Assembly: GCF_001510895.1 (NCBI RefSeq)
Contig: NZ_LPWA01000164.1
Span: 1-64,000 of the forward strand
Direction: 5' to 3'
From: Mesorhizobium loti
GTDB lineage: Bacteria; Pseudomonadota; Alphaproteobacteria; Rhizobiales; Rhizobiaceae
Length of the DNA: 64,000 bases
Positions 34,652 through 44,374 of this stretch are shown in pieces. Made by a program: the position numbers and the translations under genes. The notes under the pieces were generated by a model. The model was given only the letters and a program-made list of their open reading frames with translations. It ran no database searches and had not been told where the DNA came from. Each line of letters opens with the position of its first letter. Within the stretch, counting starts at the first letter, position 1.

Positions 34652-35247
34652 ATGTCGCGATCTGCCGAGTCAATAATCGCAGAGGCCGAAGACCTGCTTC
34701 GTACAGCGAAGTTTGGGCTAGAGGATATGGTAAGTCGGCCGGGGCGTGCCAAAACGGGCCTTCGAAATGCCGTCATTTTTGGGCGTAACGCTACTTGGGC
34801 GTTACAAAATCTTCGTAGTGTCATCATTGAGTTCGATGCGTGGTATCAGCCAAAGCAAGAGGAGATGAAAGCGGACGCGTTGATGCGCTTCTTCCACGAC
34901 TTGCGAACCAGCATCGAGAAGAAGGCGAGCACGCCTACGACAACGAGTGCGTATATCTCTAGCTTTTCATCCTCAGACATTGAGCGATTTAAGCCTTCGC
35001 CCCCTGGGGCCACTGGCTTTTTTATCGGGGACCAGAACGGGGTTCAGGTTGGATCGTGTCACTTCCTGACGGCAGCGAAGAGAAGTACTACGTCGAGTTG
35101 CCGGCCGATATTGGAAGTGTGACGCTTCACCTACCCGACGCGCCGGCGGTTGGTGGGAAGATTGTGACGAACGCAGTGGACCTTATCGGCGTATATCTGG
35201 CTAAGGTCGAGGCGATCATACGTGATGCCCGCCGCCGATTTCTATGA
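34652..35247 (+). CDS. Hypothetical protein, about 198 aa, frameshifted
   Basis: The ATG at 34652 follows AGGGAG. The N-terminal part (SAESIIAEAEDLLRTAKFGLEDM, then RNAVIFGRNATWALQNLRSVIIEFDAWYQPKQEEM) is helical and resembles part of an AbiV-like or HEPN-type four-helix protein. The C-terminal part (VSLPDGSEEKYYVELPADIGS...) is beta-rich. The two lie in different frames; adding one G in the run at 35039-35042 joins IGDQNG to GSGWIVSLPDGS. No membrane segment is present. Base composition is clearly lower in GC than neighbouring core genes, suggesting transfer. No confident family; HEPN is only a possibility. Confidence 0.6.
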
Positions 35248-35290
35248 GCACCGAGATGCCTAATGCTAGGCGCGCTGATATGAAAAACGC

Positions 35291-35518
35291 ATGAGAAAAC
35301 CCGATCCGCTAATGATGATGGGCGTTTTGATCGCTATGGAGGTTATTGGTATCTATCTGGTCGCCAATTCTCTCTGGACAGGCCGGATCAGATTTACGGG
35401 TCACTTCGTAGAGCGGGTCCAAGACCCATACCTCTATTGGATCGAGCTGATCCTGTTTTTATGCGGTCTCGTAGTCTTACCTCTCTGGATGCTCTACCGT
35501 GAACGGCGAAAACGCTAA
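35291..35518 (+). CDS. Small two-segment membrane protein, 75 aa
   Basis: Unrecognised. The product begins MRKPDPLMMMGVLIAMEVIGI with one hydrophobic segment, followed by a polar loop (RIRFTGHFVERVQDPYLYW), a second segment (IELILFLCGLVVLPLWML) and a basic tail. It overlaps the next gene by 20 bases, so the two are probably translated together. Composition is lower in GC than the core genes, as for its neighbours. Confidence 0.55.
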   Translation: MRKPDPLMMMGVLIAMEVIGIYLVANSLWTGRIRFTGHFVERVQDPYLYWIELILFLCGLVVLPLWMLYRERRKR

Positions 35519-35744
35519 GAGGTATCTTGTCTGGGCAATGACCTTCAAAACTTTTCCAAGCTTCGTAGGGGCCATAATCCTTAGTGTGATCGGCATTCTC
35601 GCCTACCAGTGGTTTGGCCTCGTCGCGGTTATCATTGTAGGCGGCATCGGTCTTCCAGCGATGCTGGCATTGACCTATTACTGGGCCGATCTGGAAACCC
35701 GAAAGGGCCGTGGGTGGAATAGTCTGAAAGACAAGGGCTTCTAG
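35499..35744 (+). CDS. Small two-segment membrane protein, 81 aa
   Basis: Unrecognised. Two hydrophobic segments (FVGAIILSVIGILAYQWFG and VAVIIVGGIGLPAMLALTYYW) are followed by a charged tail (ADLETRKGRGWNSLKDKGF). The gene starts inside the end of 35291-35518, pointing to a two-gene membrane unit downstream of the 34652 gene. No toxin, holin or immunity signature is clear. Confidence 0.5.
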   Translation: MNGENAKRYLVWAMTFKTFPSFVGAIILSVIGILAYQWFGLVAVIIVGGIGLPAMLALTYYWADLETRKGRGWNSLKDKGF

Positions 35745-35786
35745 CGCGACCCAGCCCCAATCTAACGGATGAATGGGCTGGTCAGT

Positions 35787-36280
35787 TCAACGAGCGCTTT
35801 TGAACAAGAACCAAGCGATGACGCAGAATCCCAGCAATGCGAAGAAGCAAAGGCCGTTTAGCCAGCGCTCCAGCTGGTATCTCCGCCAGCGCTCCCTATA
35901 GTTCATGTCTCGACCCAAGCTTGCCTCAACGATCATGAGCTTGAAACGCTCAACGGGGTTCAGCTTGCGGGGCGGTTTGTCCATGGATGCAGGTAGCAAA
36001 CTATTTCGTTCGACGCAGCGATCGAATGAAGAGAGAATAAGGAGTCCCAAAGCAAGCACTGGGTTTTGGGGGCCATACGACCACAATCCCCCATGCCTCG
36101 CCACGAATTCCTCCTCCAGCGGATCTGTGGGACCAAGCGGGCCGCCTTTGATATGCTCTCCCTCGGGGGAGGCCGCCTTGCAGCCTGAAGCGCCGCAACG
36201 CGTTCGCCCAATAGTTTTAGCCGCGTTTGCAGCTCGTTGCCCGTCAAGTGCTCCATGCCGATAAGTTCTTTCCGACGCAC
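35787..36280 (-). CDS. Hypothetical membrane-anchored protein, about 164 aa, frameshifted
   Basis: A GTG at 36280 after GGGAG opens an amphipathic N-terminus (MEHLTGNELQTRLKLLGERVAAL). One added base near 36178 joins it to SPEGEHIKGGPLGPTDPLEEE, followed by a short hydrophobic part, a basic region (KPPRKLNPVERFKLM) and a C-terminal membrane helix (WLNGLCFFALLGFCVIAWFLF). If the break is real, only the last 65 aa from the ATG at 35984 would be made. No family is recognised. It is convergent with the small membrane genes. Confidence 0.4.
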
Positions 36281-36301
36281 AAGCTCCCTGCCACTTGACG
36301 A

Positions 36302-36715
36302 CTAAGCGTGCACCGCCCTGTCTTCCTCCACCACCCCCGCCATGTCATCCAGTATCGGACACTCCGGCCGCTCGTCGCCGTGGCAGGCATGGACCAGCTT
36401 CTGCAGCGTCGCGCGCATCGACTGCAGCTCGCGCACCTTTTCCTCGATCGCCCTGACATGGGCGCTGGCGATTTGGCGCACGTCGTGGCTGGCGCGGTCG
36501 CGGTCCTGATAGAGCGCCATCAGCTGCCTGCAATCGTCGATTGAAAAGCCGAGGTTGCGCGCACGGCGCAGGAAGGCCAGCCGGTGCACGTCGTCGCGCG
36601 AGTAGTCGCGATAGCCGTTATCGGCTCGCGCCGGCCGGATCAGGCCGATCTCCTCATAATAGCGGATGGTCTTGGCCGGCAGGCCGGAACGCTCGGCGGC
36701 ATCACCGACATTCAT
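36302..36715 (-). CDS. MerR family copper-responsive regulator (CueR-like)
   Basis: The 137-aa protein has an N-terminal MerR HTH (MNVGDAAERSGLPAKTIRYYEEIGLI), a coiled dimer helix and the metal loop CHGDERPECPI, with two cysteines separated by seven residues as in CueR Cys112/Cys120. It should sense Cu(I), Ag(I) or Au(I) and activate efflux genes by twisting a promoter with a long spacer. The ATG at 36715 follows AAGGAGAG. The copper ATPase gene lies about 10.6 kb away at 47355, so the regulator is not in the same operon. Confidence 0.88.
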   Translation of the reverse strand: MNVGDAAERSGLPAKTIRYYEEIGLIRPARADNGYRDYSRDDVHRLAFLRRARNLGFSIDDCRQLMALYQDRDRASHDVRQIASAHVRAIEEKVRELQSMRATLQKLVHACHGDERPECPILDDMAGVVEEDRAVHA

Positions 36716-36941
36716 GGCTCTCTCCTTGATCTCCGGCAGCTCTTCCGGCTGCCCCATTGATTTTGCTTCACAATCCCGTGAGCCCTGTTGCCGAAATGCC
36801 GCAGTTCTGCACATACCGGCACGTCAACTCCTGCATATAGGCAGTGCGCGCTTGGCAAGCAAAAGAAATGCCAGCATGAATGACGGCAAGAAAGCGGCCG
36901 ACTCGTGCCGCTGATATTTAGGCGGGGCGTCGGACCTATTC

Positions 36942-37559
36942 ATGCGCTTGAAGTCTTTTGCAATCGTCGCTGCTCTTGCGCTCTCGACCGCGGTCAGCGG
37001 CTGCAGCACCATCGGCTCGCAACTCTTCACCAACAACTATGGCGCGATGACCGATGCCGGCTATCAGCTGCCGCGCATCCCGATCGAAAAGGTTCCGGCC
37101 AGGTACCACCGTCAGGAAGTGCGGTACGATACTTCGGAGAAGCCGGGCACCATCATCGTCGACACCCAAAACAAGTTCCTCTACTTCGTCGAGGGCGACG
37201 GCTTGGCGATCCGCTACGGCATCGGCGTCGGCCGCGAGGGTTTCGAGTGGCACGGCACCGCCCATATCGCGCTGAAGCGCGAATGGCCGACCTGGACTCC
37301 GCCTTCGCAGATGATCAGGCGCCAGCCCGAGCTCGCCAAATTCGCCGGCGGCATGGAGCCGGGCCTGAACAACCCGCTCGGCGCGCGCGCCATGTATCTC
37401 TTCAACAGGGGCGGCGACATGGGCTACCGCCTGCATGGCAGCCCGGAATGGTTCTCGATCGGCAAGGCGATGTCGTCGGGCTGCATCCGCCTGATGAACC
37501 AGGACATTATCGATCTCTACGACCGCACCTCGGTCGGCGCCAAGGTCATCGTGATGTGA
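36942..37559 (+). CDS. L,D-transpeptidase (YkuD domain) lipoprotein
   Basis: The 205-aa protein begins with a signal peptide ending in a lipobox (STAVSGCS), so it is probably lipid-anchored in the envelope. The YkuD catalytic block is LHGSPEWFSIGKAMSSGCIRLMN, with His, Ser and the nucleophile Cys in their usual places. Such enzymes form 3-3 peptidoglycan cross-links or attach proteins to peptidoglycan; rhizobia typically have many. A clear terminator follows at 37630. Confidence 0.9.
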   Translation: MRLKSFAIVAALALSTAVSGCSTIGSQLFTNNYGAMTDAGYQLPRIPIEKVPARYHRQEVRYDTSEKPGTIIVDTQNKFLYFVEGDGLAIRYGIGVGREGFEWHGTAHIALKREWPTWTPPSQMIRRQPELAKFAGGMEPGLNNPLGARAMYLFNRGGDMGYRLHGSPEWFSIGKAMSSGCIRLMNQDIIDLYDRTSVGAKVIVM

Positions 37560-37629
37560 TCACGATGACCGCGGACAAAAGCTTTCGTGCGCGGACCGTC
37601 TAGGCAACAACAAGACGTCCACAGACAGA

Positions 37630-37663
37630 AAACCGGGCTGTTGGGGCCCGGTTTTTTGTTTTT
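37630..37663 (+). terminator. Intrinsic terminator
   Basis: An AACCGGGC / GCCCGGTT stem with a seven-base loop is followed by a run of T (TTTTTTGTTTTT). It lies 71 bases after the transpeptidase stop and before the convergent NfuA-type gene. Confidence 0.88.
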
Positions 37664-37697
37664 CGCGTTTCCTGCATGCGGCGTCGCTGCTTGAAGA

Positions 37698-38267
37698 TCA
37701 GGCGACCTGCTCGACCTGCTGCACTTCCGGCACGAAATGACGAAGCAGGTTCTGGATGCCGTGCTTCAGCGTCGCAGTCGATGACGGGCAACCGGCGCAG
37801 GCGCCCTTCATGTGCAGGAACACGGTGCCGTTCTCGAAGCCGCGGAAGGTGATGTCGCCGCCGTCCTGCGCGACCGCCGGGCGCACCCTTGTGTCGAGCA
37901 GCTCCTTGATGGTCAGCACCAGCTCCTCGTCGGCCTTGTCGTAGAACTCGCCGGTCTGGCCGGCCTCGCTCGAAGGAGCCGCCGATGCCATGACGGGCGC
38001 GCCCGACATGAAGTGCTCCATGATGGCGCCGAGGATAGCCGGCTTCAGATGCTGCCAGTCGGGACCGTCCTTGGTCACGGTGATGAAGTCGTAGCCGAAG
38101 AAGACGCCGGTGACACCGGGGATCTCGAACAGCCGGCCGGCCAGCGGCGAGGCCTCAGCTGCCGTTTCGGCGTCGCGAAAATCGGCGGTGCCTTGCACGA
38201 GCACTTCCTTGCCGGGCAGGAACTTCAGCGTCGCCGGGTTCGGCGTCGATTCGGTCTGGATGAACAT
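37698..38267 (-). CDS. NifU family Fe-S cluster carrier protein (NfuA-type)
   Basis: The 189-aa protein has the N-terminal Nfu_N domain (MFIQTESTPNPATLKFLPG to about residue 90) and a C-terminal NifU domain with the cluster-binding CxxC motif in MKGACAGCPSSTATLK. It should hold a 4Fe-4S cluster at a dimer interface and deliver it to apo-proteins. The ATG at 38267 follows GGAGAT; the open frame reaches further upstream without support. A single gene. Confidence 0.92.
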   Translation of the reverse strand: MFIQTESTPNPATLKFLPGKEVLVQGTADFRDAETAAEASPLAGRLFEIPGVTGVFFGYDFITVTKDGPDWQHLKPAILGAIMEHFMSGAPVMASAAPSSEAGQTGEFYDKADEELVLTIKELLDTRVRPAVAQDGGDITFRGFENGTVFLHMKGACAGCPSSTATLKHGIQNLLRHFVPEVQQVEQVA

Positions 38268-38417
38268 GGGGTATCTCCAAGCCCTTCCCGGGCCGATAGT
38301 TTGGAATAATTCTAAATAGGCTCTATCGGCTGGACATTCAAGCGAAACGCGACGCCCGAATGGCTGGCTGGCGGAATGTTTTTGCCCTGGCGAGCGCTTC
38401 GCTTCGCCCACGGCAAG

Positions 38418-40739
38418 CTATCTTCCGACTTCCACGCTGAGTTGTCCACTCGTCTTCTGGACGTTCACCTCGGCCCCGTCGGCCGTGCGCCGGAATTCGA
38501 GGTCGGCACCTGCCTCCCCGACCCGCAACCCGCGAAGCGCGATGCGGTTGACGAAATCGGGCAGCCGCGGCCGCACGATCCGAAGCTTGCCGGCGAAGGC
38601 GTCAGGTTCCAGGCCGAGGCAGGTGGTCACCATGAACGGCACCGCGCCCGCCGCCCAGGCTTGCGGATGGCAGGCCACGGGATAGTGCACCGGCACCTGA
38701 AAATCCTTGCGCGGAAAGCCCGCCATCGCCTCGGGCAGCCGGTGATGGCGGAAGTGCATCGCCGCTTCCGCGATTGCCGTGAAGATTCGCAGCGCCGCGT
38801 CGTCCTCGCCATAGCGTCGGCAGCCGGCTGCCAGCAACGCATTATCGTGCGGCCAGACGGTTCCGAGATGGTATCCGACGGGATTGTAGCGCCGCTCAGC
38901 CGTCGAAAGCGTGCGCACGCCCCAGCCGCTGAACATGTCGTCCTGCATCAGGCGCCGAGCCGTCCGGCGGCCCTTGTCCTTGTCCGCGATACCGGTCCAC
39001 AACGCATGCCCCGGATTCGAGGAAACGACCGCGACCTGGCGGCCTCGCGCTTCGAGCGCCAGCACAAAGGCGCCAAGGTCTTCGCACCAGAAGTCGTGGT
39101 TGAACCGTGTTTGGAGCCGCTCGGCCTCGCCGCGAAGCTCTTTGGCCCGATCGCGCTCGCCAATGCGTTCGTAAAGATCGGCGACGGCACGCTTCGCGGC
39201 AAAGACATAGCCTTGCGCCTCGACAAGCGCGATCGGCGGCTTGGCGATGCTGCCGTCGGTCCTGACGATCGCGTCGGCCGAATCCTTCCATCCCTGATTG
39301 ATGAGGCCGCTCTCCGAGGTGTTTCGATATTTGAGATAGCCTTCGCCATGGTCGTCTCCGGCTTTGGCGATCCAGCCCAGCGCTCGCTCCACGGGCTCCT
39401 GCAGTTCACGGAAGAGCTCGAGGTCGCCTGTCCATGCCGCGTAGCGACCGAGAAGCAGCAGGAAGAGCGGGGTCGCGTCCACCGTGCCGTAGAACCTGGC
39501 ATGCGGGACATTGCCTGCGCGAGCGAGCTCGCCGACGCGCAGCTCATGCAGGATCTTGCCGGGCTGCTCCTCCCGCCATCGATCCGTCCGATGCCCCTGA
39601 TAGCTGGCGAGAAGACGCAGCGTCTGGGCCGCGATCTCCGGCTGAAAAGCAAGCATCTCGTGCGCGACGATCAGGCTGTCGCGCCCGAAAAGAGCGACGA
39701 ACCACGGCACGCCGGCGGCAAAATACTCCCTGTTGCCGAGATCGGATCTGAGCATCGCCAGATCGCGCAGCGAGCGTTCCATGATGTCATTGAGCAGCAG
39801 GCTGTCGCTGTCGAACTTCGTATGCCGATCCAGCCATTCTTCCGAGCCGGCCTGAAGGTTTCCAGCAAGATTGTCGAGCGCGACCGTCGGCTGCTGGTTC
39901 AAGTGGTTGGCTTCGGCCTCTTCCGAATATTCGTTCAGTTCTATTGTGACCGCGATGGTCTGCGTTTCGCCTGCCGGCACATCGATCCGGAACTCGGCCG
40001 TGGTTTCATACTTGGCATCGGGCATGGGCGAGAAGGCAATCGTCGCCGTCCTGCGCAGCCGGTCGGCGCCATGATAGACAAAATGCAGCCTGCCCTCCCG
40101 CCACGCGGCCCGCTCGCGCCTGCCGAGGTCCTGCTGCACCAGCCCGCGCACGTCGAAGATGTCCTCGAAACCGGCGCGGAAGTGCAAGGTCAGCGGAAAG
40201 CCATGCGCCTGGTGCCCGAAATTCTGGATGGTCATGACCTCCCGCACGCATGTTTGCCTCGCATCGAGAATGCGTTCCCAGCGGATGCCGAGTTCGTCCT
40301 TGGGGATCGGCGGTCCCTGCTCGAAATGCAGGTCGGGATTGGTCAGCTCAAAAAGCGCCGCGTAACCCTTCTGCGCGGACGAGGCCAGCACGATCGGCGC
40401 CAGGCCGGACAGCGCCATCCGATAGCCGCCGAGGAAACGGCAGTCGTGGAAATAAAGTCCGAAGCCGTGCTCGCCTTTCAAGGGGATCTGCGCGTCGGAA
40501 GCGACGACATAGTAGAGATCGAGGCTCTTGACGGTTACCGCGCCGGCGATGCTGTCGACCATGGCCGGATGGCGCTTGGCGAGCACGCGATGCCTCCGCA
40601 CTTGCCGCGTATGAGGCGCCTGCCGGGCCTCTTGCCGGGCTGGCGCAGGCTGCAAACTGGACCGAGCCGCCGATCTGGCGGCGGTCTCCTGCGGTTTGGA
40701 TGTACCGCTCCGGCTCGTCTTCCGGCTTGATTCGTCCAT
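38418..40739 (-). CDS. Amylo-alpha-1,6-glucosidase / glycogen-debranching-like glycoside hydrolase
   Basis: The 773-aa protein has a basic Ser/Arg/Gln-rich N-terminal extension of about 60 residues, an N-terminal beta-sandwich domain (SLDLYYVVASDAQIPL, FHDCRFLGGYRMAL; GDE_N_bis type) and a large (alpha/alpha)6 barrel with VPWFVALFGRDSLI, GTVDATPLFLLLLGRYA and PVGYHLGTVWPHDNALLA, where the catalytic acids lie. Family members hydrolyse alpha-1,6 branches or trehalose-like or glucosylated substrates. No signal peptide is obvious. It is monocistronic, reading toward the NfuA-type gene. The exact substrate is unclear. Confidence 0.85.
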   Translation of the reverse strand: MDESSRKTSRSGTSKPQETAARSAARSSLQPAPARQEARQAPHTRQVRRHRVLAKRHPAMVDSIAGAVTVKSLDLYYVVASDAQIPLKGEHGFGLYFHDCRFLGGYRMALSGLAPIVLASSAQKGYAALFELTNPDLHFEQGPPIPKDELGIRWERILDARQTCVREVMTIQNFGHQAHGFPLTLHFRAGFEDIFDVRGLVQQDLGRRERAAWREGRLHFVYHGADRLRRTATIAFSPMPDAKYETTAEFRIDVPAGETQTIAVTIELNEYSEEAEANHLNQQPTVALDNLAGNLQAGSEEWLDRHTKFDSDSLLLNDIMERSLRDLAMLRSDLGNREYFAAGVPWFVALFGRDSLIVAHEMLAFQPEIAAQTLRLLASYQGHRTDRWREEQPGKILHELRVGELARAGNVPHARFYGTVDATPLFLLLLGRYAAWTGDLELFRELQEPVERALGWIAKAGDDHGEGYLKYRNTSESGLINQGWKDSADAIVRTDGSIAKPPIALVEAQGYVFAAKRAVADLYERIGERDRAKELRGEAERLQTRFNHDFWCEDLGAFVLALEARGRQVAVVSSNPGHALWTGIADKDKGRRTARRLMQDDMFSGWGVRTLSTAERRYNPVGYHLGTVWPHDNALLAAGCRRYGEDDAALRIFTAIAEAAMHFRHHRLPEAMAGFPRKDFQVPVHYPVACHPQAWAAGAVPFMVTTCLGLEPDAFAGKLRIVRPRLPDFVNRIALRGLRVGEAGADLEFRRTADGAEVNVQKTSGQLSVEVGR

Positions 40740-40892
40740 CAGGCTCCATTTGGAATTGTCGCTGCCGTGACGATTCCAAATGGCGCGCAGCCGACACAGG
40801 CCAAGGGGCGGTGCCGGCTATGGGCTGGTTGATAACATCGATGTGTATTTGCGGTCCGCAGGTCTCAAATCGGGCAGGAAGGCCTTCGCAAA

Positions 40893-41384
40893 TCAGGCCA
40901 AGCTCTCGATTTCCTCGTCGGAAAGGTTCTGCGGCACCACCGTCACCGGGATGGGGAAGGCAGCACCCCGGCCGGCCACGGCGCTCACCAGTGGTCCCGG
41001 ACCTTCCTTGCCGGCGCCAGCCGCCAGCACCAGGATTGCGATGTCCTGGTCTTCCTCGATCAGCTTGTGGATCTCTTCGGTCGGCTTGCCCTCGCGCACC
41101 ACCAGCTCCGGCTCGATGCCGACCTTCTGGCGCGCCTTGTTGGCGTAGCTGTCGAGCGCCGCGCGCGCGGTCGCGTTCGCTTCCTCGCGCATGATCTTCT
41201 CGACGCCCAGCCAGTGCTGGAAATCGTCCGGCTCGATCACGTAGAGCAGCACCAGCACGCCGCTGGTGCTTTGCGCCCGCTTCGAGGCGTAGGCGACGGC
41301 GCGCTCGCATTCCGGTGTGTCGTCGATGATCGCCAGGAACTTGCGGCGATGGCCGGCTTCGCGGCTGAGGCGTTTGGAAACCAT
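40893..41384 (-). CDS. Universal stress protein (UspA fold)
   Basis: The 163-aa protein starts with a basic stretch and then the Usp strand FLAIIDDTPECERAVAYASKRA, and ends with VSAVAGRGAAFPIPVTVVPQN. The usual GxxGxxxxxxxxxG(S/T) ATP-binding loop is only loosely kept (AGAGKEGPGPLVSAVAG), so ATP binding is uncertain. The start is ATG at 41384. It lies 103 bases after trpS in the same direction. Confidence 0.85.
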   Translation of the reverse strand: MVSKRLSREAGHRRKFLAIIDDTPECERAVAYASKRAQSTSGVLVLLYVIEPDDFQHWLGVEKIMREEANATARAALDSYANKARQKVGIEPELVVREGKPTEEIHKLIEEDQDIAILVLAAGAGKEGPGPLVSAVAGRGAAFPIPVTVVPQNLSDEEIESLA

Positions 41385-41487
41385 GTCTATCTGCTCGGTA
41401 TCAATTTGGCCGCAATCTGCCACCGCCACGGACCGGCGGCAAGCCGCCGGCTGGGCATGGCGATAGAAGTCAAGCAAGTAGGATCGA

Positions 41488-42554
41488 TCAGTCCTGCAGC
41501 AAGCCGATGATGTCGCGTACCGTCTTCATCGTGCCCTCGGCGATCGCGCGGGCGCGCTCGCCGCCATCCTTGAGCACGGCGTCGACATAGGCGCGGTCGC
41601 CTTCGATGCGGCGCATCTCGGAAGCGATGGGCGCGAGCTTCTCCACCGCAAGGTCGGCGAGCGCCGGCTTGAACACGGAAAACTGCTGGCCGCCATATTC
41701 CTTCAGCACATCGGCCTTCGAGATTTCGGCCAGCCCTGCATAGATGCCGACCAGGTTTTCCGCTTCCGGCCGGCTTTCCAGCCCGTCGACTTCGCTCGGC
41801 AAGGCTTCCGGGTCGGTCTTGGCCTTGCGGATCTTCTTCGAGATGGTGTCGGCATCATCCGTCAGGTTGATGCGAGAAAGGTCCGACGGATCGGACTTCG
41901 ACATCTTCTTCGAGCCGTCGCGCAGGCTCATGATGCGCGCCGCCGGGCCGCCGATCACCGGCTCGGTGATCGGGAAATAGCCGTTCACCATCTCCTCGCC
42001 TACTTGCATTTCGACGCCGACGCCGAGCGTAGCGATCTTCTCGGAGAAGTCGTTGTTGAATTTTTGCGCGATGTCGCGGGTGAGCTCCAGATGCTGCTTC
42101 TGGTCCTCACCCACCGGCACATGGGTGGCGCGATAGAGCAGGATGTCGGCCGCCATCAGGCTCGGATAGGCGAGCAGGCCGAGCGAAGCGTTCTCGCGGT
42201 CCTTGCCGGCTTTGTCCTTGAACTGCGTCATCCGGTACATCCAGCCGATGCGCGCCACGCAGTTGAAGATCCAGGCAAGCTCGGCGTGCTGCATGACCCG
42301 CGACTGGTTGAAGACGATGTGCTTCTTGGGGTCGATGCCGGAGGCGAGGAACGCCGCCGTGATCGACCGCGTCTGGTCGCCCAGATCCTGATGCACGAGC
42401 TGCGCCGTCAGCGAATGCAGGTCGACGACGCAATAGATGCAGTCGGATTGTTCCTGGAGCGCGACGAATTTCTTGATGGCGCCGAGATAGTTGCCGAGAT
42501 GCAGATTGCCGGTCGCTGGACGCCCGAAAAGACGAGGGGCTTGAAGGCGGACAT
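41488..42554 (-). CDS. trpS: Tryptophanyl-tRNA synthetase, frameshifted
   Basis: This essential class I synthetase of about 355 aa charges tRNA-Trp. The N-terminus MSAFKPLVFSGVQPTGNL appears once a missing C near 42513-42515 is restored. HIGH-like HLGN and the KMSKS loop (GSKKMSKSDPSD) are both present. The ATG at 42554 follows GAGGAA. Because a functional copy is expected to be essential, the break is best explained as a sequence error. It follows murJ on the same strand, separated by a palindrome. Confidence 0.92.
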
Positions 42555-42586
42555 GAGTTCCTCATGGCTTGTGGAGGGCCGTCTAG

Positions 42587-42630
42587 GCATGATTCCAAAA
42601 AGTTGCAGACTTTTTGGAGCCAAATCATGC
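42587..42630. repeat. Palindromic element between murJ and trpS
   Basis: GCATGATT and AAATCATGC ends, with CAAAAAGT / ACTTTTTGG inside, form an imperfect hairpin of 44 bases. It belongs to the same GCATGAT-type family as the elements at 52231 and 52902. Confidence 0.7.
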
Positions 42631-42727
42631 GGCTGGAAACCGCGCGCGGCGAAAGTCTTGCGACGGCGCGCTTATGGACGAAGGCGATGATCCGATCAAG
42701 AGCGGTATTGCCATCAGCTTGCCCGGT

Positions 42728-44335
42728 TTATTCGTCCAGTTCGGTCTTAGCGATTGGCGGCGCGGTCTTCGCTTCGCTGCGCCTGACATTGCGGCGGATC
42801 ATGCCGAAATCGGCGCCGCCTGTGCCGAAGGCCGTGATGAAGTAGAGCGCGGCACCCCCGCCGACCAGCGCAAGCACCGTCGTTGCCTTGATCACCAGCG
42901 GCGAGCCGGGTCCGAGCCTTGCCGCGAAATAGTGCTCGGCGAAATAGAGCGCGACAGCCATCACCACAGCCGACAGCACCAGCCTGGGAATGCGCTTCAG
43001 CAGCGGGACATCGCGGCCCCAATGGCCGCGCTTTATCAGCATGCCGAGCAGCATCAGCGCGTTGACCCAGCCGGCGACGGCCGAAGCGACCGCGATGCCC
43101 GGCGCGCCCATCGACGGGAACAAGGTGAGTGCGGTGGCGACGTTCACGCCGACAGAGATGGCGGCGAAGATCATCGGCGTGCGCGTGTCCTCGCGCGCGA
43201 AATAACCCGGCGTGAAGGCCTTGATCAGCACGAAGGCCGGCAGGCCGAGGCCGAAGATCGCCAGGATCGAGGCGACGATCGGCGTCGAATGGTTGGCGGC
43301 GAAGGCGCCGCGCTCATAGACCAGCCGCACGATCGGTTCCGACATCACCCAGAGCGCCGCCGCCGCCGGCAGCGTCATGAACAGCGTGAACTCGACCGAG
43401 CGGTTCTGCAGATTGGCCGCCTCGATCAGATTGCCCGATTTCAGCGCCCTCGACAGCTCCGGCAAAAGCACGATCGCCACCGCCACGCCGACGACGCCGA
43501 GCGGCAGCTGGTAGATGCGGTCGGCATAGGCGAGCGACGACACGGCGCTATTCTGCCCCGACGCGATCGCCGTGCCGATCAGCTGGTTGATCTGGGTGAT
43601 GCCGCCGATGATCGCGGCCGGCAGCGCCAGGATCAGGAGCCGCTTGACGTTCGGCGTCATTTTCGGCCGGCGGAAGCCGATCGAGATGCCGGCATGGCGC
43701 ACCGCTACCCAGACGATGGCGAGCTGCACGATGCCCGCCGCCAGCACGCCCCAGGAAAGGCCGAAGCCGACATCATGCGCGTCGAGCCCGTGATACCAGG
43801 CATAGGCGAGCACGCTGATCAGGATGATGTTGAGGAAAGCGGGCGCGATCGCCGCCGCGAAATAGCGGCGCAGCGAGTTCAGCATGCCCGCCATCATGGC
43901 GCCGAGCGACATGCAGATCAGATAGGGGAACATGATCGTCGCAAGCCGGACGGTCGTCTCGAACTTGCCCGGAATGTCGGCGAAGCCCGGTGCCACCAGG
44001 TAACGCACGATCAGCGGCATCGCCAGCTCCATGGCGATGGTCAGCGCCAAAAGCGCAGAGAACAGCACGCCGAACACTTCCTCGGAAAAACGCTTGGCGC
44101 CGCCGGTGCCGTGCGTCTCGATCTCCTTGGCGAACAACGGCACGAAGGCGGCGTTGAAGGCGCCCTCGGCGAACAGCCGGCGGAAGGTGTTGGGGAACTG
44201 GAAGGCGGCGTTGAACGCGTCGGCGACCGGCCCGGTGCCGAGCGCCGCCGCCATCAGCATCTCGCGGCCGAAACCCAGCGCGCGGCTCATCAGCGTGCCG
44301 GAAGCGACGGTGGCGAATTTCTTGACAAGGCTCAT
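42728..44335 (-). CDS. murJ: Lipid II flippase MurJ
   Basis: The 535-aa membrane protein of the MATE/MOP superfamily flips lipid II across the inner membrane for peptidoglycan synthesis. The N-terminal TLMSRALGFGREMLMAAALG and FRRLFAEGAFNAAFVPLF blocks are diagnostic of MurJ/MviN, and about 14 hydrophobic helices follow. The ATG is at 44335. It lies 39 bases after glnD, an order (glnD-murJ-trpS) that is common in Rhizobiales. Confidence 0.95.
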   Translation of the reverse strand: MSLVKKFATVASGTLMSRALGFGREMLMAAALGTGPVADAFNAAFQFPNTFRRLFAEGAFNAAFVPLFAKEIETHGTGGAKRFSEEVFGVLFSALLALTIAMELAMPLIVRYLVAPGFADIPGKFETTVRLATIMFPYLICMSLGAMMAGMLNSLRRYFAAAIAPAFLNIILISVLAYAWYHGLDAHDVGFGLSWGVLAAGIVQLAIVWVAVRHAGISIGFRRPKMTPNVKRLLILALPAAIIGGITQINQLIGTAIASGQNSAVSSLAYADRIYQLPLGVVGVAVAIVLLPELSRALKSGNLIEAANLQNRSVEFTLFMTLPAAAALWVMSEPIVRLVYERGAFAANHSTPIVASILAIFGLGLPAFVLIKAFTPGYFAREDTRTPMIFAAISVGVNVATALTLFPSMGAPGIAVASAVAGWVNALMLLGMLIKRGHWGRDVPLLKRIPRLVLSAVVMAVALYFAEHYFAARLGPGSPLVIKATTVLALVGGGAALYFITAFGTGGADFGMIRRNVRRSEAKTAPPIAKTELDE

Positions 44336-44374
44336 GCGGTGGATGACTGCCTGCGGAATTGCGTCAATTGGATG

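Noticed and set aside
35291..35744. Holin/endolysin or toxin pair
   Set aside because: Two small membrane proteins overlap, but neither has a recognised holin or toxin signature and no lysin is nearby.
38376..40730. 784-codon plus-strand frame
   Set aside because: It is a shadow of the glucosidase gene on the minus strand, which has clear family motifs.
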